Numbered from the stretch's first letter, positions 1 through 7,081 are shown. The stretch: 64,000 nucleotides of DNA from Trileptium ribeirensis (GCA_030248225.1 JASANE010012406.1:1-64000), one strand, 5' to 3'. Notes: generated by a model from the letters alone, not told the origin. Numbers and translations are program-made.

Positions 1-41
1 TTTTACAACTTTAATCAACAAATTATACTTTTCTATTTTAG

Positions 42-406
42 GAGGATGGTGCTGGGTCCTCGGCAAGGGTGCTGGTAAGGTGGGCTCCTACATGGGAGCC
101 CATTGATAACCTTAGAGGTTGCGAGCAATTGCTTGTGCGGTACTTCAGGCAACCGCAGCAGCAACAGCGACAGCAACCGCCGCAGCAGCAACAGCGACCG
201 CAACCGCCGCTACGACAACCGGTGCAACAGCCGGGTCGTCCCTGGAGGACGATGAGGTGTGGATGGAGAGGATGGTGGACTGGCTGTTGGGAGAGCAGCT
301 GTACAAGGAGGTGACGTTTGGAGGGGATGTGCAGATGGAGGTGCCGGCGACAGTGTCAAAAGGTGGTATCCCCGGGAGGCGGCAATGCAATGTCCCCCAG
401 ATGTGA
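42..406 (+). CDS. Possible exon: chromodomain fragment followed by a CAG/Gln-rich tract
   Basis: A pyrimidine-rich stretch ending in AG at 40-41 looks like a 3' splice site. The frame opening at 42 contains VLVRW and TWEPIDNL followed by GCEQLL, which resembles the last strands and helix of a chromodomain. It runs into CAG/CAA repeats at about 150-200. Downstream of the repeat a different frame (to 406) looks more protein-like (SLEDDEVWMERMVDWLLGEQ), so a length change in the repeat may have shifted the frame. It faces the Polinton genes from the opposite strand. It could be a host exon or the tail of another element's integrase. Confidence 0.35.
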
Positions 407-444
407 ACTGCAGTCACATCATGGTGCCGCTGGAATTCTTGAGC

Positions 445-481
445 AGATATTAACATATTTTACATGTTTGTGTTAATATCT
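445..481. repeat. Inverted repeat, 11-bp perfect arms
   Basis: The arms AGATATTAACA (445-455) and TGTTAATATCT (471-481) are perfect inverted copies around a 15-base loop. The site lies between the chromodomain-like exon and the last Polinton gene. An AATAAA lies nearby at about 507. It may belong to an element boundary or a 3' processing region. Confidence 0.5.
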
Positions 482-548
482 GACTGCAGAGTCGTATTTT
501 ATGCAAAATAAAATATGATCTCAAGAAACCGAATCATTGCAATAGTGC

Positions 549-566
549 GGGATGTCGTGACATCCC
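549..566. repeat. Perfect hairpin just downstream of the last Polinton gene
   Basis: GGGATGTC and GACATCCC pair perfectly around a 2-base centre. The site begins 25 bases past the stop codon of the 58-residue minus-strand gene, so it may serve as a transcript-end or RNA-stability structure. That role is inferred from position only. Confidence 0.4.
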
Positions 567-591
567 ATTCCAAACACGCAAACGATTCCCG

Positions 592-768
592 TTACTTCTT
601 CCGGTGTTTCCGACGCAGTTCCAGCAACTCCACAGAGGGTGGGAATGTATCGGGTACGTCCATTCCCAGAGCCTCCTGCCCGCGTAGTACACCAATCTGT
701 CGTTTCAGCTCGCGAATTTGTTCTCCCTCACGTTTTTGCTTTGAGAAAAAATTTCGTATGGTATCCAT
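592..768 (-). CDS. Small charged helical Polinton protein (58 aa)
   Basis: The frame starts with ATG at 766-768, 28 bases downstream of an exact ACATGAAAAG motif, and ends at TAA 592-594. It encodes 58 residues beginning MDTIRNFFSKQKREGEQIRE, with a Lys/Arg/Glu-rich stretch likely to form a coiled coil, then a Pro-containing linker (VPDTFPPSVE) and a very basic end (LRRKHRKK). No family is recognised. Its place as last gene after the capsid gene, with its own promoter motif, suggests a small virion or scaffold protein. It is supported by the motif spacing rather than by homology. Confidence 0.6.
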   Translation of the reverse strand: MDTIRNFFSKQKREGEQIRELKRQIGVLRGQEALGMDVPDTFPPSVELLELRRKHRKK

Positions 769-796
769 ATTGAATACCTAAAATCATGTACAAATC

Positions 797-806
797 CTTT
801 TCATGT
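797..806 (-). promoter_or_regulatory. ACATGAAAAG motif, 58-aa gene
   Basis: An exact minus-strand ACATGAAAAG, followed by GAT, lies 28 bases before the ATG at 768 and 55 bases past the capsid gene stop. Confidence 0.75.
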
Positions 807-860
807 GCAATTTTTTTTGTTTTTATTATATAAATTCAACAACACATTTAAACACAAACA

Positions 861-2126
861 TTAAATCCATTCAATTTTATTATCATCTTTAGTCATCTTC
901 AAAGTTTTCGTAAATTCCCCCATAACGAACAGAACCATAGATTCGTTTAGAGTTTTCGCAAAGTCCATAATCAACCTAAGATTGCCATCCTTTACCTTTG
1001 AAATGTAGCTACTTAAATGATCTGGAGACACGTCCGCTGCAAATATTCCAAACCCTCCAAACATGTCGATAGGAGAGAAGCCTAGATCGCGGTTCCGGTA
1101 GTTTAGTCCATGTATGTTCACAAGTGGCGTTTGTCCTGGTAATGTTAAATTATTCACCAGCACTTGAAACTTTGACATCTCCGGAAGCTTTAGATTGTAG
1201 ATATTCTTGCTCACGTTTCCATTATAGGTGTCTTTTGACACCATCCACACAAATATTCTTCGAGGTAAATCATCCTCAAACACCGTATAATCAAAGTTTT
1301 GATTATCTTTCCCTAAACCAGATGTTCGCAGCTCATAGGTCACACAGGGGTAGAGAGCTCACTTCGATCGATATATCTTATCATAGTGATCTAGAGGACC
1401 ACTTTTTAGCTTCAGGAGGCTTCCTCTGAGTATCGGTTCGCTGATGACCATATTACATTGAGCATTGTCTTTTGCTTGAACAATTTATGTTAGAGCACTT
1501 CGAGAAAATTTCAACGATACTTCCGTCTGTGGTGGTAGATATCCGCCATTGAATATAACCGAAGTCACCACTGGTAGGTATAATGTACACTCATCGCTGT
1601 TGAAAAAGTACGCTTGTCTAGCTGTAGCACCCTCATTGTCTTCGAAACTATCCATAGAGTAAGCACTATCTTGAAACCAAAGAGCAGTACGGAGATGGCA
1701 GTTTCGCTCTTCCTTTGAGTAATGTAAAAGGTTTAATATGTAGGTCATCCAAAGATAGTTTGCTTGGTTTGATGTTATAATTTCATTGTTGATTTTGACG
1801 TCAACTTGACTAAATACTGCATAGCCAAATTGATTACAAGGTACAACAGCAAGGGCTTGCCGTTTTCCTCGTTTCTTTGTAGGTGGTTTGTTTGCTGGTG
1901 CTTGGGGTGCTTGAGCCGCCGATTTGGTAATCAGTTTTACTTTGAATTTGAGAAACAACCGATTCATATCCACCAGGTAATCAGACTTTGGAATCTTAAA
2001 TTCCAACGGTGTCGCAGCATCCTCAATCTGCTGTCCGCTGACACTAGTAAACTCGACAAGCTGACAGCTCTCAATTTCGTTTTGTTGTCGAGGCTTTCGA
2101 CTCCAGTCAAGGTTGCTGTTTTCCAT
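861..2126 (-). pseudogene. MCP: Polinton major capsid protein (double jelly-roll), two in-frame stops
   Basis: One continuous frame of 422 codons starts with ATG at 2126 and ends at 861. It is interrupted by TAA at 1485-1487 and TGA at 1359-1361, with no frameshift. The N-terminal part has PLEFKIPKSDYLVDMNRLFLK and FSQVDVKINNEII followed by YILNLLHYSKEE. The C-terminal part has DDLPRRIFVWMVSKDTYNG and GNLRLIMDFAKTLNESMVLF. These match the first and second jelly-roll regions of Polinton capsid proteins, often deposited as 'F54H12.2-like'. Overall length is near normal. The gene forms the icosahedral shell in intact relatives. The stops would give a product of 213 residues, so it is most likely inactive unless the stops are read through. 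Confidence 0.85.
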
Positions 2127-2156
2127 ATTAGAAAATTTTCTTAGATTTTAAACGTT

Positions 2157-2315
2157 TCAATTTCTTTTCATGTTTCTATCCCTTCGTGTAACAACTTTGC
2201 GCTCTAAAGTTTTTCTCCTAGTTTCGAGGGATTTTCGCTTGGGTTTCAGCGTTTTCCTTTTGGCTTTGTGTCTCTGTCCTTGAAACACTGGGTTGATCTT
2301 CACACTAATAGACAT
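2157..2315 (-). CDS. Small Arg/Lys-rich protein, likely virion DNA-condensing protein (52 aa)
   Basis: ATG at 2315 lies 27 bases after an exact ACATGAAAAG motif, and TGA is at 2157-2159. The 52 residues are strongly basic, with runs such as RHKAKRKTLKPKRKSLETRR and almost no acidic residues. Small basic core proteins that neutralise packaged DNA are common in adenoviruses and related virions, so a DNA-condensing role next to the capsid gene is a reasonable inference. A nucleolar or RNA-binding role is equally possible from composition. The frame is intact, while both flanking genes are broken. Confidence 0.6.
   Translation of the reverse strand: MSISVKINPVFQGQRHKAKRKTLKPKRKSLETRRKTLERKVVTRRDRNMKRN
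2164..2173 (-). promoter_or_regulatory. ACATGAAAAG motif, major capsid gene
   Basis: An exact motif lies 37 bases before the capsid ATG at 2126. It overlaps the last codons of the upstream 52-aa basic gene, which therefore ends in MKRN. Confidence 0.75.
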
Positions 2316-2342
2316 TGTTTTAAATATTAACACACATAAATC

Positions 2343-2352
2343 CTTTTCATGT
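2343..2352 (-). promoter_or_regulatory. ACATGAAAAG motif, basic 52-aa gene
   Basis: An exact motif lies 27 bases before the ATG at 2315. Its ACATGA contains the TGA stop of the upstream small gene, so gene end and promoter are fused. Confidence 0.75.
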
Positions 2353-2690
2353 TTTTATAAACTTTAAATGTAAATACAAAACTTTATCTGCGAACGAGGA
2401 AATCGCATATCCTACATTGTCCGTTACCTCAAAAACTAGGTCCGAAGTAAATTTATTCTTCAATTTGGAGCAAGTCTCCACATTTTGTCCAGTTAAAACA
2501 CAAAAGGTTTCTGTAAAACCACAATTTAAAGTTTTAGGTTCAATAAAATTTGCCTTTATCATGTAAGGCATTTTATTTTTATCTATGGATACAAGTAACT
2601 TGTAACCATCACAAAGACGTAATCAGCTTCAATTGGTATAGGAAGCTGTACTGTCAAATCATTTAACTTTTTCACAACAATAATCTCCAT
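2347..2690 (-). pseudogene. Small Polinton protein of unknown function, probable single frameshift
   Basis: ATG at 2690 follows an ACATGAAAAG motif by 25 bases and opens a 35-codon frame (MEIIVVKKLNDL, LPIPIEADYVFVMV) that stops at 2583-2585. A second frame is open from just beside that stop to 2347 and carries MIKANFIEPKTLNCGF and FTSDLVFEVTDNVGYAI. Only the first piece has a promoter motif and the frames abut within a few bases, so one gene of about 112 codons with a one-base indel near 2580 is more likely than two genes. The product has alternating hydrophobic beta-like segments. No family is recognised. Confidence 0.55.
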
Positions 2691-2715
2691 TTAAGCTGTT
2701 TATAAATAGCATAGC

Positions 2716-2725
2716 CTTTTCATGT
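2716..2725 (-). promoter_or_regulatory. ACATGAAAAG motif, 112-codon gene
   Basis: An exact motif lies 25 bases before the ATG at 2690 and 26 bases past the end of the TBP-like gene. Confidence 0.75.
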
Positions 2726-2751
2726 AGTGCTGTTGTTTTTTTCTCTTTATT

Positions 2752-3267
2752 TCAAAAAATTAATTTACATATATCGTTTACAATATCATACATATCACCA
2801 AGAGACTTTACACCTGTTATTACAATTTTCCCTGTTCTAAAGACGGACAATGTCCCAATCTTATGTCTAAAACTCAGACTTGGAAATAATTCCGGTAGGT
2901 ATGTTATAGTGTAATCGCCTCTCAGCTTTTCATACAAAATATTTAAATCAATAGCAGCATTACATTTACACACACCAGTTACTGAACAAATTTCAAATTC
3001 AAATTCATCAGTCCAGTATCCAAAGTTTTTCAAAATTTTCTTAAAATTCTTCGCATCCGAACGCAAGTCATCCATTGATTTGTATCCCAGAAACAATAGT
3101 TTGCCATTTGGCCATACCATCACACTTCCGCTTGACAACTTTAAAGTTCCAGCACGAAAACGTCGTGGGTTGTATCGTAATCGATGTAGAACACTGCTGA
3201 GTTGTAGCAAGTTAATGTTATTACTGCTTGTAGTCTTTACCACTAAGTTGGTTATTTTGAAATCCAT
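2752..3267 (-). CDS. TATA-binding protein (TBP) homologue encoded by the Polinton
   Basis: This 171-residue frame has the two-repeat layout of the TBP core and nothing else. Repeat 1 has ITNLVV (5-10), YNPRRF (32-37) and MVWPNGKLLFLGYKS (50-64). Repeat 2 has YLPELFP (123-129) and SVFRTGKIVITGVKS (141-155), followed by an amphipathic helix. These are the stirrup and strand signatures of TBP, including the basic YNPRRF. Of the four DNA-intercalating Phe positions, F37, F128 and F143 are kept and the fourth is Trp (W52). The central Asn of repeat 2 (in QN-V-G-S of cellular TBP) appears as Ser. There is no N-terminal extension and no intron, unlike a host TBP. The gene starts 47 bases inside the end of the NADAR gene and has no motif of its own immediately upstream. 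Its likely role is transcription initiation on the element's own promoters. Confidence 0.85.
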   Translation of the reverse strand: MDFKITNLVVKTTSSNNINLLQLSSVLHRLRYNPRRFRAGTLKLSSGSVMVWPNGKLLFLGYKSMDDLRSDAKNFKKILKNFGYWTDEFEFEICSVTGVCKCNAAIDLNILYEKLRGDYTITYLPELFPSLSFRHKIGTLSVFRTGKIVITGVKSLGDMYDIVNDICKLIF

Positions 3268-3758
3268 AGCGAACTGACATCCAAAGGCGACCGTACCAGT
3301 TGTCTTTAGTCCAAAGACTGATATCGTTGACGTTTGCGTCTTCTATATATAGCCCAATCCCGTTACCAGATTTTCTTGCCTCTGCAATCACAGCATTTTT
3401 TGTAGACATCAACAGGTCGTAGGTGGGGTTATGTTGATTGGCTTTAGGCTCCATTGCTTTAAGTACGACGTCATACTTGACCTTGTCCCATTCTGGTTGG
3501 TCGAAAATTTTTAAATTTTCCCCAATATTTATTATTTTCTTGGGAGAGCGTTCCATCAATATTTCATATCTTGCTTCATAGCAGTTGAAGTAATTCGCCT
3601 TTTCCGATTCATAATATTGCTATACTACTATACGTCATATCATCAACTTTGAAGTCAGCGACATGTACGCTGCTCAACGGACAATAGCCTGTAGCAAATA
3701 GCGCCAAGGCTCGACCGTCTTTCGATTCACAAATCTTAAACGTAGTTGATGTTGACAT
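3221..3758 (-). pseudogene. NADAR-family protein (YbiA/DUF1768-like), frameshifted
   Basis: ATG at 3758 follows an ACATGAAAAG motif by 35 bases. The first frame (49 codons, to 3609) has ALFATGYCPLSSVHVADF, the usual start of a NADAR domain. The rest is in a second frame from 3619 to 3221, with WDKVKYDVVLKAM, NPTYDLLMSTKNAVIAEA, GIGLYIED and YGRLWMSVR, the conserved C-terminal half. Total length fits the family (about 165-180 aa). NADAR proteins are N-glycosidases acting on ADP-ribose conjugates, and some reverse guanine ADP-ribosylation of DNA. The frame break at 3609-3622 falls exactly where the conserved S-x-E-x-x-Y segment, containing a key Glu, should be. This copy is therefore probably dead. 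In an intact relative it could process NAD-derived signals or protect viral DNA. Confidence 0.8.
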
Positions 3759-3763
3759 ATTGT

Positions 3764-4164
3764 TCAATATAAACGTTTCCAGTCGATACTTTTCTTTTCA
3801 TGTACTTCCTTGCCTCTCCCTAGAGCCCCATTCGGTACCCCCTGCATATACTCTGTTCGAAATTGGTCAATGTCTATTGGACGAGGAGCTGAAAATTTTC
3901 CGCTATCAGTTACCAAATACCTTACTATATCATACAGGGCTGATCCTACAGATCCGTCAGAATACTTAACACGATTGTTTGCATCTTGCTTTATGTGTTT
4001 CAAATTACTGGAAAGGAGTTTGACCTTGGACTGTAGGCGAATAGACTTGAAATATCTTCCTTTGGCTTGTGCTCAAGTGTATCTACGCTTACTTTCACTG
4101 GTTCTCCATTAGTTTGAGTTTGTTCCTCTAAACGGCGGGGAAGATACAAAATGAAACGGTTAGC
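3764..4164 (-). pseudogene. Conserved small Polinton protein of unknown function, frameshifted
   Basis: The first part (4164-4000) reads FILYLPRRLEEQTQTNGEP and lacks a clear ATG. A second frame, open from about 4085 to 3764, reads LQSKVKLLSSNLKHI, then VKYSDGSVGSALYDIVRYLV and GVPNGAL. I recognise the pattern of a 'lVPr-l' start, a Lys/Leu helix, then an 'i.y.g..v.gS.i.dlv..ll' block and a 'G.p..lig' end from unannotated proteins of animal Polintons, where it sits among the capsid-cluster genes. The two pieces are best explained as one gene with an indel between 4003 and 4085. No motif is directly upstream, so it is probably transcribed with the preceding gene. Confidence 0.55.
3794..3803 (-). 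promoter_or_regulatory. ACATGAAAAG motif, NADAR-TBP unit
   Basis: An exact motif lies 35 bases before the NADAR ATG at 3758, inside the C-terminal codons of the upstream gene. It is the nearest motif for the overlapping TBP gene as well. Confidence 0.75.
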
Positions 4165-4175
4165 CTACATTCAAA

Positions 4176-4448
4176 CTAATAAAATAAAAAAACCAACATA
4201 AAGACTTTTCTTTTTATAGCAACAGGACAAGTATGAGGAGAAAAAAATTGAATACCCGAACGTTGTTTGCGTAGCAGCTTAATCTGTTGCTCAGTAAGAG
4301 GAATGTTGCCATATAAAATATTATAACAAATTTCGCTCAAAGACTTGATTATGGATACAGGGGCACACTTCATAAAACTTTTAACACATTTCTTGTCAGT
4401 TTTAACCAAGGCACAGGCCAGAGATATTGTTGCGGAATGACGTTCCAT
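4176..4448 (-). CDS. Conserved small basic Polinton protein of unknown function
   Basis: The frame continues upstream to an ATG inside the motif at 4484, but the ATG at 4448 (MERHSATISL) sits 28 bases from the motif like other genes and is the better start, giving 90 residues. The segment SIIKSLSEICYNILYGNIPL followed by TEQQIKLLRKQRSGIQFF is characteristic: many animal Polintons encode a small protein with a 'l..i.e.a.NvL.Gn..Lt..qk..Lk..k..l' core. The usual glycine-rich hydrophobic tail is replaced here by VFMLVFLFY, possibly after an indel. The role is unknown; a virion component is suspected from its position between ATPase and capsid genes. Confidence 0.65.
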   Translation of the reverse strand: MERHSATISLACALVKTDKKCVKSFMKCAPVSIIKSLSEICYNILYGNIPLTEQQIKLLRKQRSGIQFFSPHTCPVAIKRKVFMLVFLFY

Positions 4449-4476
4449 ATCTTTTATAGATATCAAGATAACGTGT

Positions 4477-4486
4477 CTTTTCATGT
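4477..4486 (-). promoter_or_regulatory. ACATGAAAAG motif, small conserved gene
   Basis: An exact motif lies 28 bases before the ATG at 4448. The ATG inside the motif is in frame but is not the likely start. Confidence 0.75.
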
Positions 4487-5098
4487 AGGTTTGTATACTG
4501 CAGTTTGATCAAAAATATTTTCCCTAACACGTAAATCCTCAGGTGTATTAGGTTTCAGATCGATCATCAGATAGCTGTATGGCTTCTCATTGGTTGCCAT
4601 TTCAAACGCTGTAGATAAAAAGTTGGGCTTATGAGGCCACATTTGTCTTCCTAATGTTGCAATCATTGATTTCGAACGTGGGTTTGGAAATAGAAATAAG
4701 TACTGAGCGTTTCTGGAAATTTCTGTCATGTACTTTCCAGAATGATAAAAGTTTTGCACTATAAATATAGTACTAATATTTGCATGTCGCATTCGGGTAA
4801 ACATATTTGCCAATGTTTTGTCATTTGAGTACTCCATTAAATCATCAAGAATGTAGAGTGTTTGTCCTTCATTCCTTTCAACCACGGTGGGGAATCCTTC
4901 TTCAAACGTTAAATTATCCATTTCCTCTGACAATTGATGATACATAGGTTGCATCATTCCATAACACCAAACAACCTTTTCAAATTGCTTATCAAATAGA
5001 TTTTTACGCAACAGTTGAGCCACAAGATGAGTTTTCCCTACTCCTGTTGCGCCTGACACAATACAGGTAAACGGTACTTCTAACGGTATTGACTCCAT
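4481..5098 (-). CDS. ATP: FtsK/A32-type genome-packaging ATPase
   Basis: The frame is intact. I place the start at ATG 5098 (MESIPLEVPF), 27 bases after a promoter motif, rather than the ATG at 5122 that overlaps the integrase stop; this gives 205 residues. Walker A is GATGVGKT near residue 16, Walker B is LYILDDLM near 98, and a sensor strand TIFIVQN follows. Length and layout match Polinton and adintovirus packaging ATPases, which pump DNA into the capsid. The 3' end abuts the next promoter motif. Confidence 0.9.
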   Translation of the reverse strand: MESIPLEVPFTCIVSGATGVGKTHLVAQLLRKNLFDKQFEKVVWCYGMMQPMYHQLSEEMDNLTFEEGFPTVVERNEGQTLYILDDLMEYSNDKTLANMFTRMRHANISTIFIVQNFYHSGKYMTEISRNAQYLFLFPNPRSKSMIATLGRQMWPHKPNFLSTAFEMATNEKPYSYLMIDLKPNTPEDLRVRENIFDQTAVYKPT

Positions 5099-5118
5099 TT
5101 TAAAAATTGATAAGTGGG

Positions 5119-6171
5119 TCATACTCTTTTCATGTCTTGTTCATCAACCCAGCTGTTGAATTTTTCAGGATATCCAAGCCATTTTACTAAATATTGACGA
5201 GTACCATCTTTCATTCTACGTTTTTTCAATATTTTTTCAATCTTAAATGTATCTCCTACACGTACCTTTTGAAGTTCCTGCTCGTACCATGTTCCCAAGA
5301 TATCTTCATTTCCGTAATCGCTAATTTTATAACGAGGAGGATCTGAATGTATTCGTCTTGTAATATAAAATACTTCTTGAGACCATTGCGGTTTGTATCC
5401 CTTGTCGAAGATAAATTGAGCACTTGCAACTCTTACAGCATCATTAAGCTTAAACTTGTATGAAAGAACTCTGTGTCCTCGAGGAGGGTACAAAATGTTT
5501 AAAATATCAGATTCATTTTCAACAGTTACATCCACTGGACGGAAACCATAGCGATTCTTTGTGTGATTGTAGTTATCAACAATGTCTTGTAAAATGTCGA
5601 TATAGCGATACGTATTGTGTTTGGTAAGGTATCGATATATTTTGGATTTCAAAGTACGGATGCACCTTTCCGCAACTGCAGCCTTGGTTTCAACATTCTG
5701 AGCAGTGTAGCAAATTATTTCGTACTTTTGACAGAGATTTTTGAAGGTGATATTTGTAAATTCAGCGCCACGATCCGAGAAAATATGATTTGGACGGTTA
5801 ATGCGAAACATGGTTTCCAAGGCTTCGCATACTAATTTTGAGTTTTTAGACTTTAAGGGGGCAACTCTGACAAATTTAGACAGCACATCTATAACCACTA
5901 GTAGATATTTGTTGCCATCATTATACCTAGACAATCGTGTCATATCTGCAAGATCAGCTTGCCATAAATCATTGAGACCCTTTGTTATTGTTTTTACCCT
6001 TCGAAACCTCTTCCGTTTGGGTTTATGAAGTGTATATGTATCCTGACCTTGTAGCCACTCTTTAACTTGCTGTTTGGAAAAACCATATTTTTTAGCATGT
6101 TGCCAAAGTTTGTTTACCCCTGAAAAGGAGGCAGGGCTTTTCAAGTTGTAGTACAAATCTTCCAGTTTCAT
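5119..6171 (-). CDS. INT: Polinton integrase (retrovirus-type DDE) with C-terminal chromodomain
   Basis: ATG at 6171 (MKLEDL) follows the motif by 26 bases; the few codons upstream have no ATG. About 350 residues, intact. The catalytic core shows the first Asp in LWQADLADM, the second in IFSDRGAEFTN and the Glu in AVAERCIRTLK, in the order and spacing of retroviral integrases. The region VEKILKKRR-like at the end (FKIEKILKKR, then QYLVKWLGYPEKFNSWVDE) is a chromodomain, which tethers integration to marked histones in related elements. It catalyses insertion of the element's ends into host DNA. All catalytic residues are present. Confidence 0.93.
   Translation of the reverse strand: MKLEDLYYNLKSPASFSGVNKLWQHAKKYGFSKQQVKEWLQGQDTYTLHKPKRKRFRRVKTITKGLNDLWQADLADMTRLSRYNDGNKYLLVVIDVLSKFVRVAPLKSKNSKLVCEALETMFRINRPNHIFSDRGAEFTNITFKNLCQKYEIICYTAQNVETKAAVAERCIRTLKSKIYRYLTKHNTYRYIDILQDIVDNYNHTKNRYGFRPVDVTVENESDILNILYPPRGHRVLSYKFKLNDAVRVASAQFIFDKGYKPQWSQEVFYITRRIHSDPPRYKISDYGNEDILGTWYEQELQKVRVGDTFKIEKILKKRRMKDGTRQYLVKWLGYPEKFNSWVDEQDMKRV
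5126..5135 (-). promoter_or_regulatory. ACATGAAAAG motif, ATPase gene
   Basis: An exact motif lies 27 bases before the ATG at 5098. It encodes the MK of the integrase C-terminus (DMKRV). Confidence 0.75.
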
Positions 6172-6193
6172 AGTTGATATAGACAAAATGCAG

Positions 6194-6484
6194 TTATCTT
6201 TTCATGTTTATTGGGTAACTGGTTACAATCTTATCTTTATAAATATCATATACAATCCTCACTGTACATGTTAACATACCACAGGGCATTACCACACCAA
6301 CAATATCATCAAATTGTTTCTCCATTATATATTCATTGTTTCCAATATACTTTATATAATCAAATTCAGTCAAACATTTTTCAATCATCCATTGTCTCGA
6401 TTCTTCTGTCACAACAAACCAAGACGTACTGCTGTTTTCATACTCCAAATGTTTCGTTAGCGCGTGATAGGAATAGGTCAGCAT
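6194..6484 (-). pseudogene. Probable C-terminal part of the membrane protein, in a shifted frame
   Basis: The frame overlaps the end of the preceding one by 47 bases and runs 96 codons to a stop at 6194, with EESRQWMIEKCLTEFDYIKY and DDIVGVVMPCGMLTCTVRIV. No ACATGAAAAG lies before it, unlike nearly all separate genes here, so a frameshift in one longer gene (about 285 codons) is favoured over a second overlapping gene. No family is recognised. Confidence 0.45.
6198..6207 (-). promoter_or_regulatory. ACATGAAAAG motif, integrase gene
   Basis: An exact motif lies 26 bases before the ATG at 6171. It encodes the terminal NMKR of the upstream frame. Confidence 0.75.
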
Positions 6485-7052
6485 TTCTAATGTTTACTCT
6501 AAACAGTCGTTTTTCAAAGACCCGTTGCAGATTGAAGGTTGACAATTTCGCGATGAAGGAGTATTCCAAGTTGCAATTTGTTAAATAAAATCCCTTGTAT
6601 GTATCGTCTGTTTGAATCAGCACGAGGAGATTCTTATACGGTACCACAAACCTTCGAAATAGATGTTCAGATACATCAAATAGATAGACGACTTTTTCAC
6701 TCCACAGTTTGATGGAACGAGGAGGGTGAAGTATTATCTCAAATTGTAGATTATCACTTGCTCGATTGACCCAATGAATGTTGTAACCACGAGCTGGAAA
6801 CCAAGATTCAATTCGAGGCTTTGTCCAATCTTCGAAACATAACGGTCCATTGAGTGATATTCCTTCAACACAGGACTTCTTTTCATGCTTGTTAACCAGA
6901 AAACCAGTCTCTATTGCGATTGTTGTAAGCAGGGTAACGACTATTGGTATAACCTTTTTCAAATCAATTCTTTTACCACAGAAATTTTGCTTCTGATATA
7001 TTTCGGGTTCTTGCTCCACAAATTCAGAAAACGAAACAGATTTGTTAGCCAT
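6438..7052 (-). CDS. Predicted single-pass membrane protein of the Polinton
   Basis: ATG at 7052 is 29 bases past a motif; 204 residues. A charged N-terminal tail (about 33 residues) precedes a hydrophobic segment VIPIVVTLLTTIAIETGFLV (34-53) that should span a membrane, then a mixed domain of about 150 residues with WVNRASDNLQFEIIL and LFRRFVVPYKNLLVLIQ. No family is recognised. It sits between polymerase and integrase, where a structural or accessory gene is common. The last residues (from about position 187) are probably out of frame: the neighbouring frame ending at 6194 looks like the true continuation. Confidence 0.55.
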   Translation of the reverse strand: MANKSVSFSEFVEQEPEIYQKQNFCGKRIDLKKVIPIVVTLLTTIAIETGFLVNKHEKKSCVEGISLNGPLCFEDWTKPRIESWFPARGYNIHWVNRASDNLQFEIILHPPRSIKLWSEKVVYLFDVSEHLFRRFVVPYKNLLVLIQTDDTYKGFYLTNCNLEYSFIAKLSTFNLQRVFEKRLFRVNIRNADLFLSRANETFGV

Positions 7053-7081
7053 ATTAACTTGTAATGTATAGGATGTGCATC

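Noticed and set aside
145..456. Long minus-strand open frame rich in Ala/Val opposite the CAG tract
   Set aside because: It is the complement of a CAG/CAA repeat and has no protein features; a shadow frame.
3764..4003. Assigning this frame as the Polinton cysteine protease
   Set aside because: No His, Cys or Gln pattern of an adenain-type protease is visible; it matches another small Polinton protein better.
5119..6171. Reading the integrase as an LTR retrotransposon pol fragment
   Set aside because: No reverse transcriptase, RNase H or LTR is adjacent, whereas ATPase, capsid and family B polymerase genes flank it on the same strand.
6879..6888. A near copy of the promoter motif (GCATGAAAAG on the minus strand)
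   Set aside because: It lies inside the membrane-protein coding region (residues NKHEKK), differs at the first base and is not at a gene junction.
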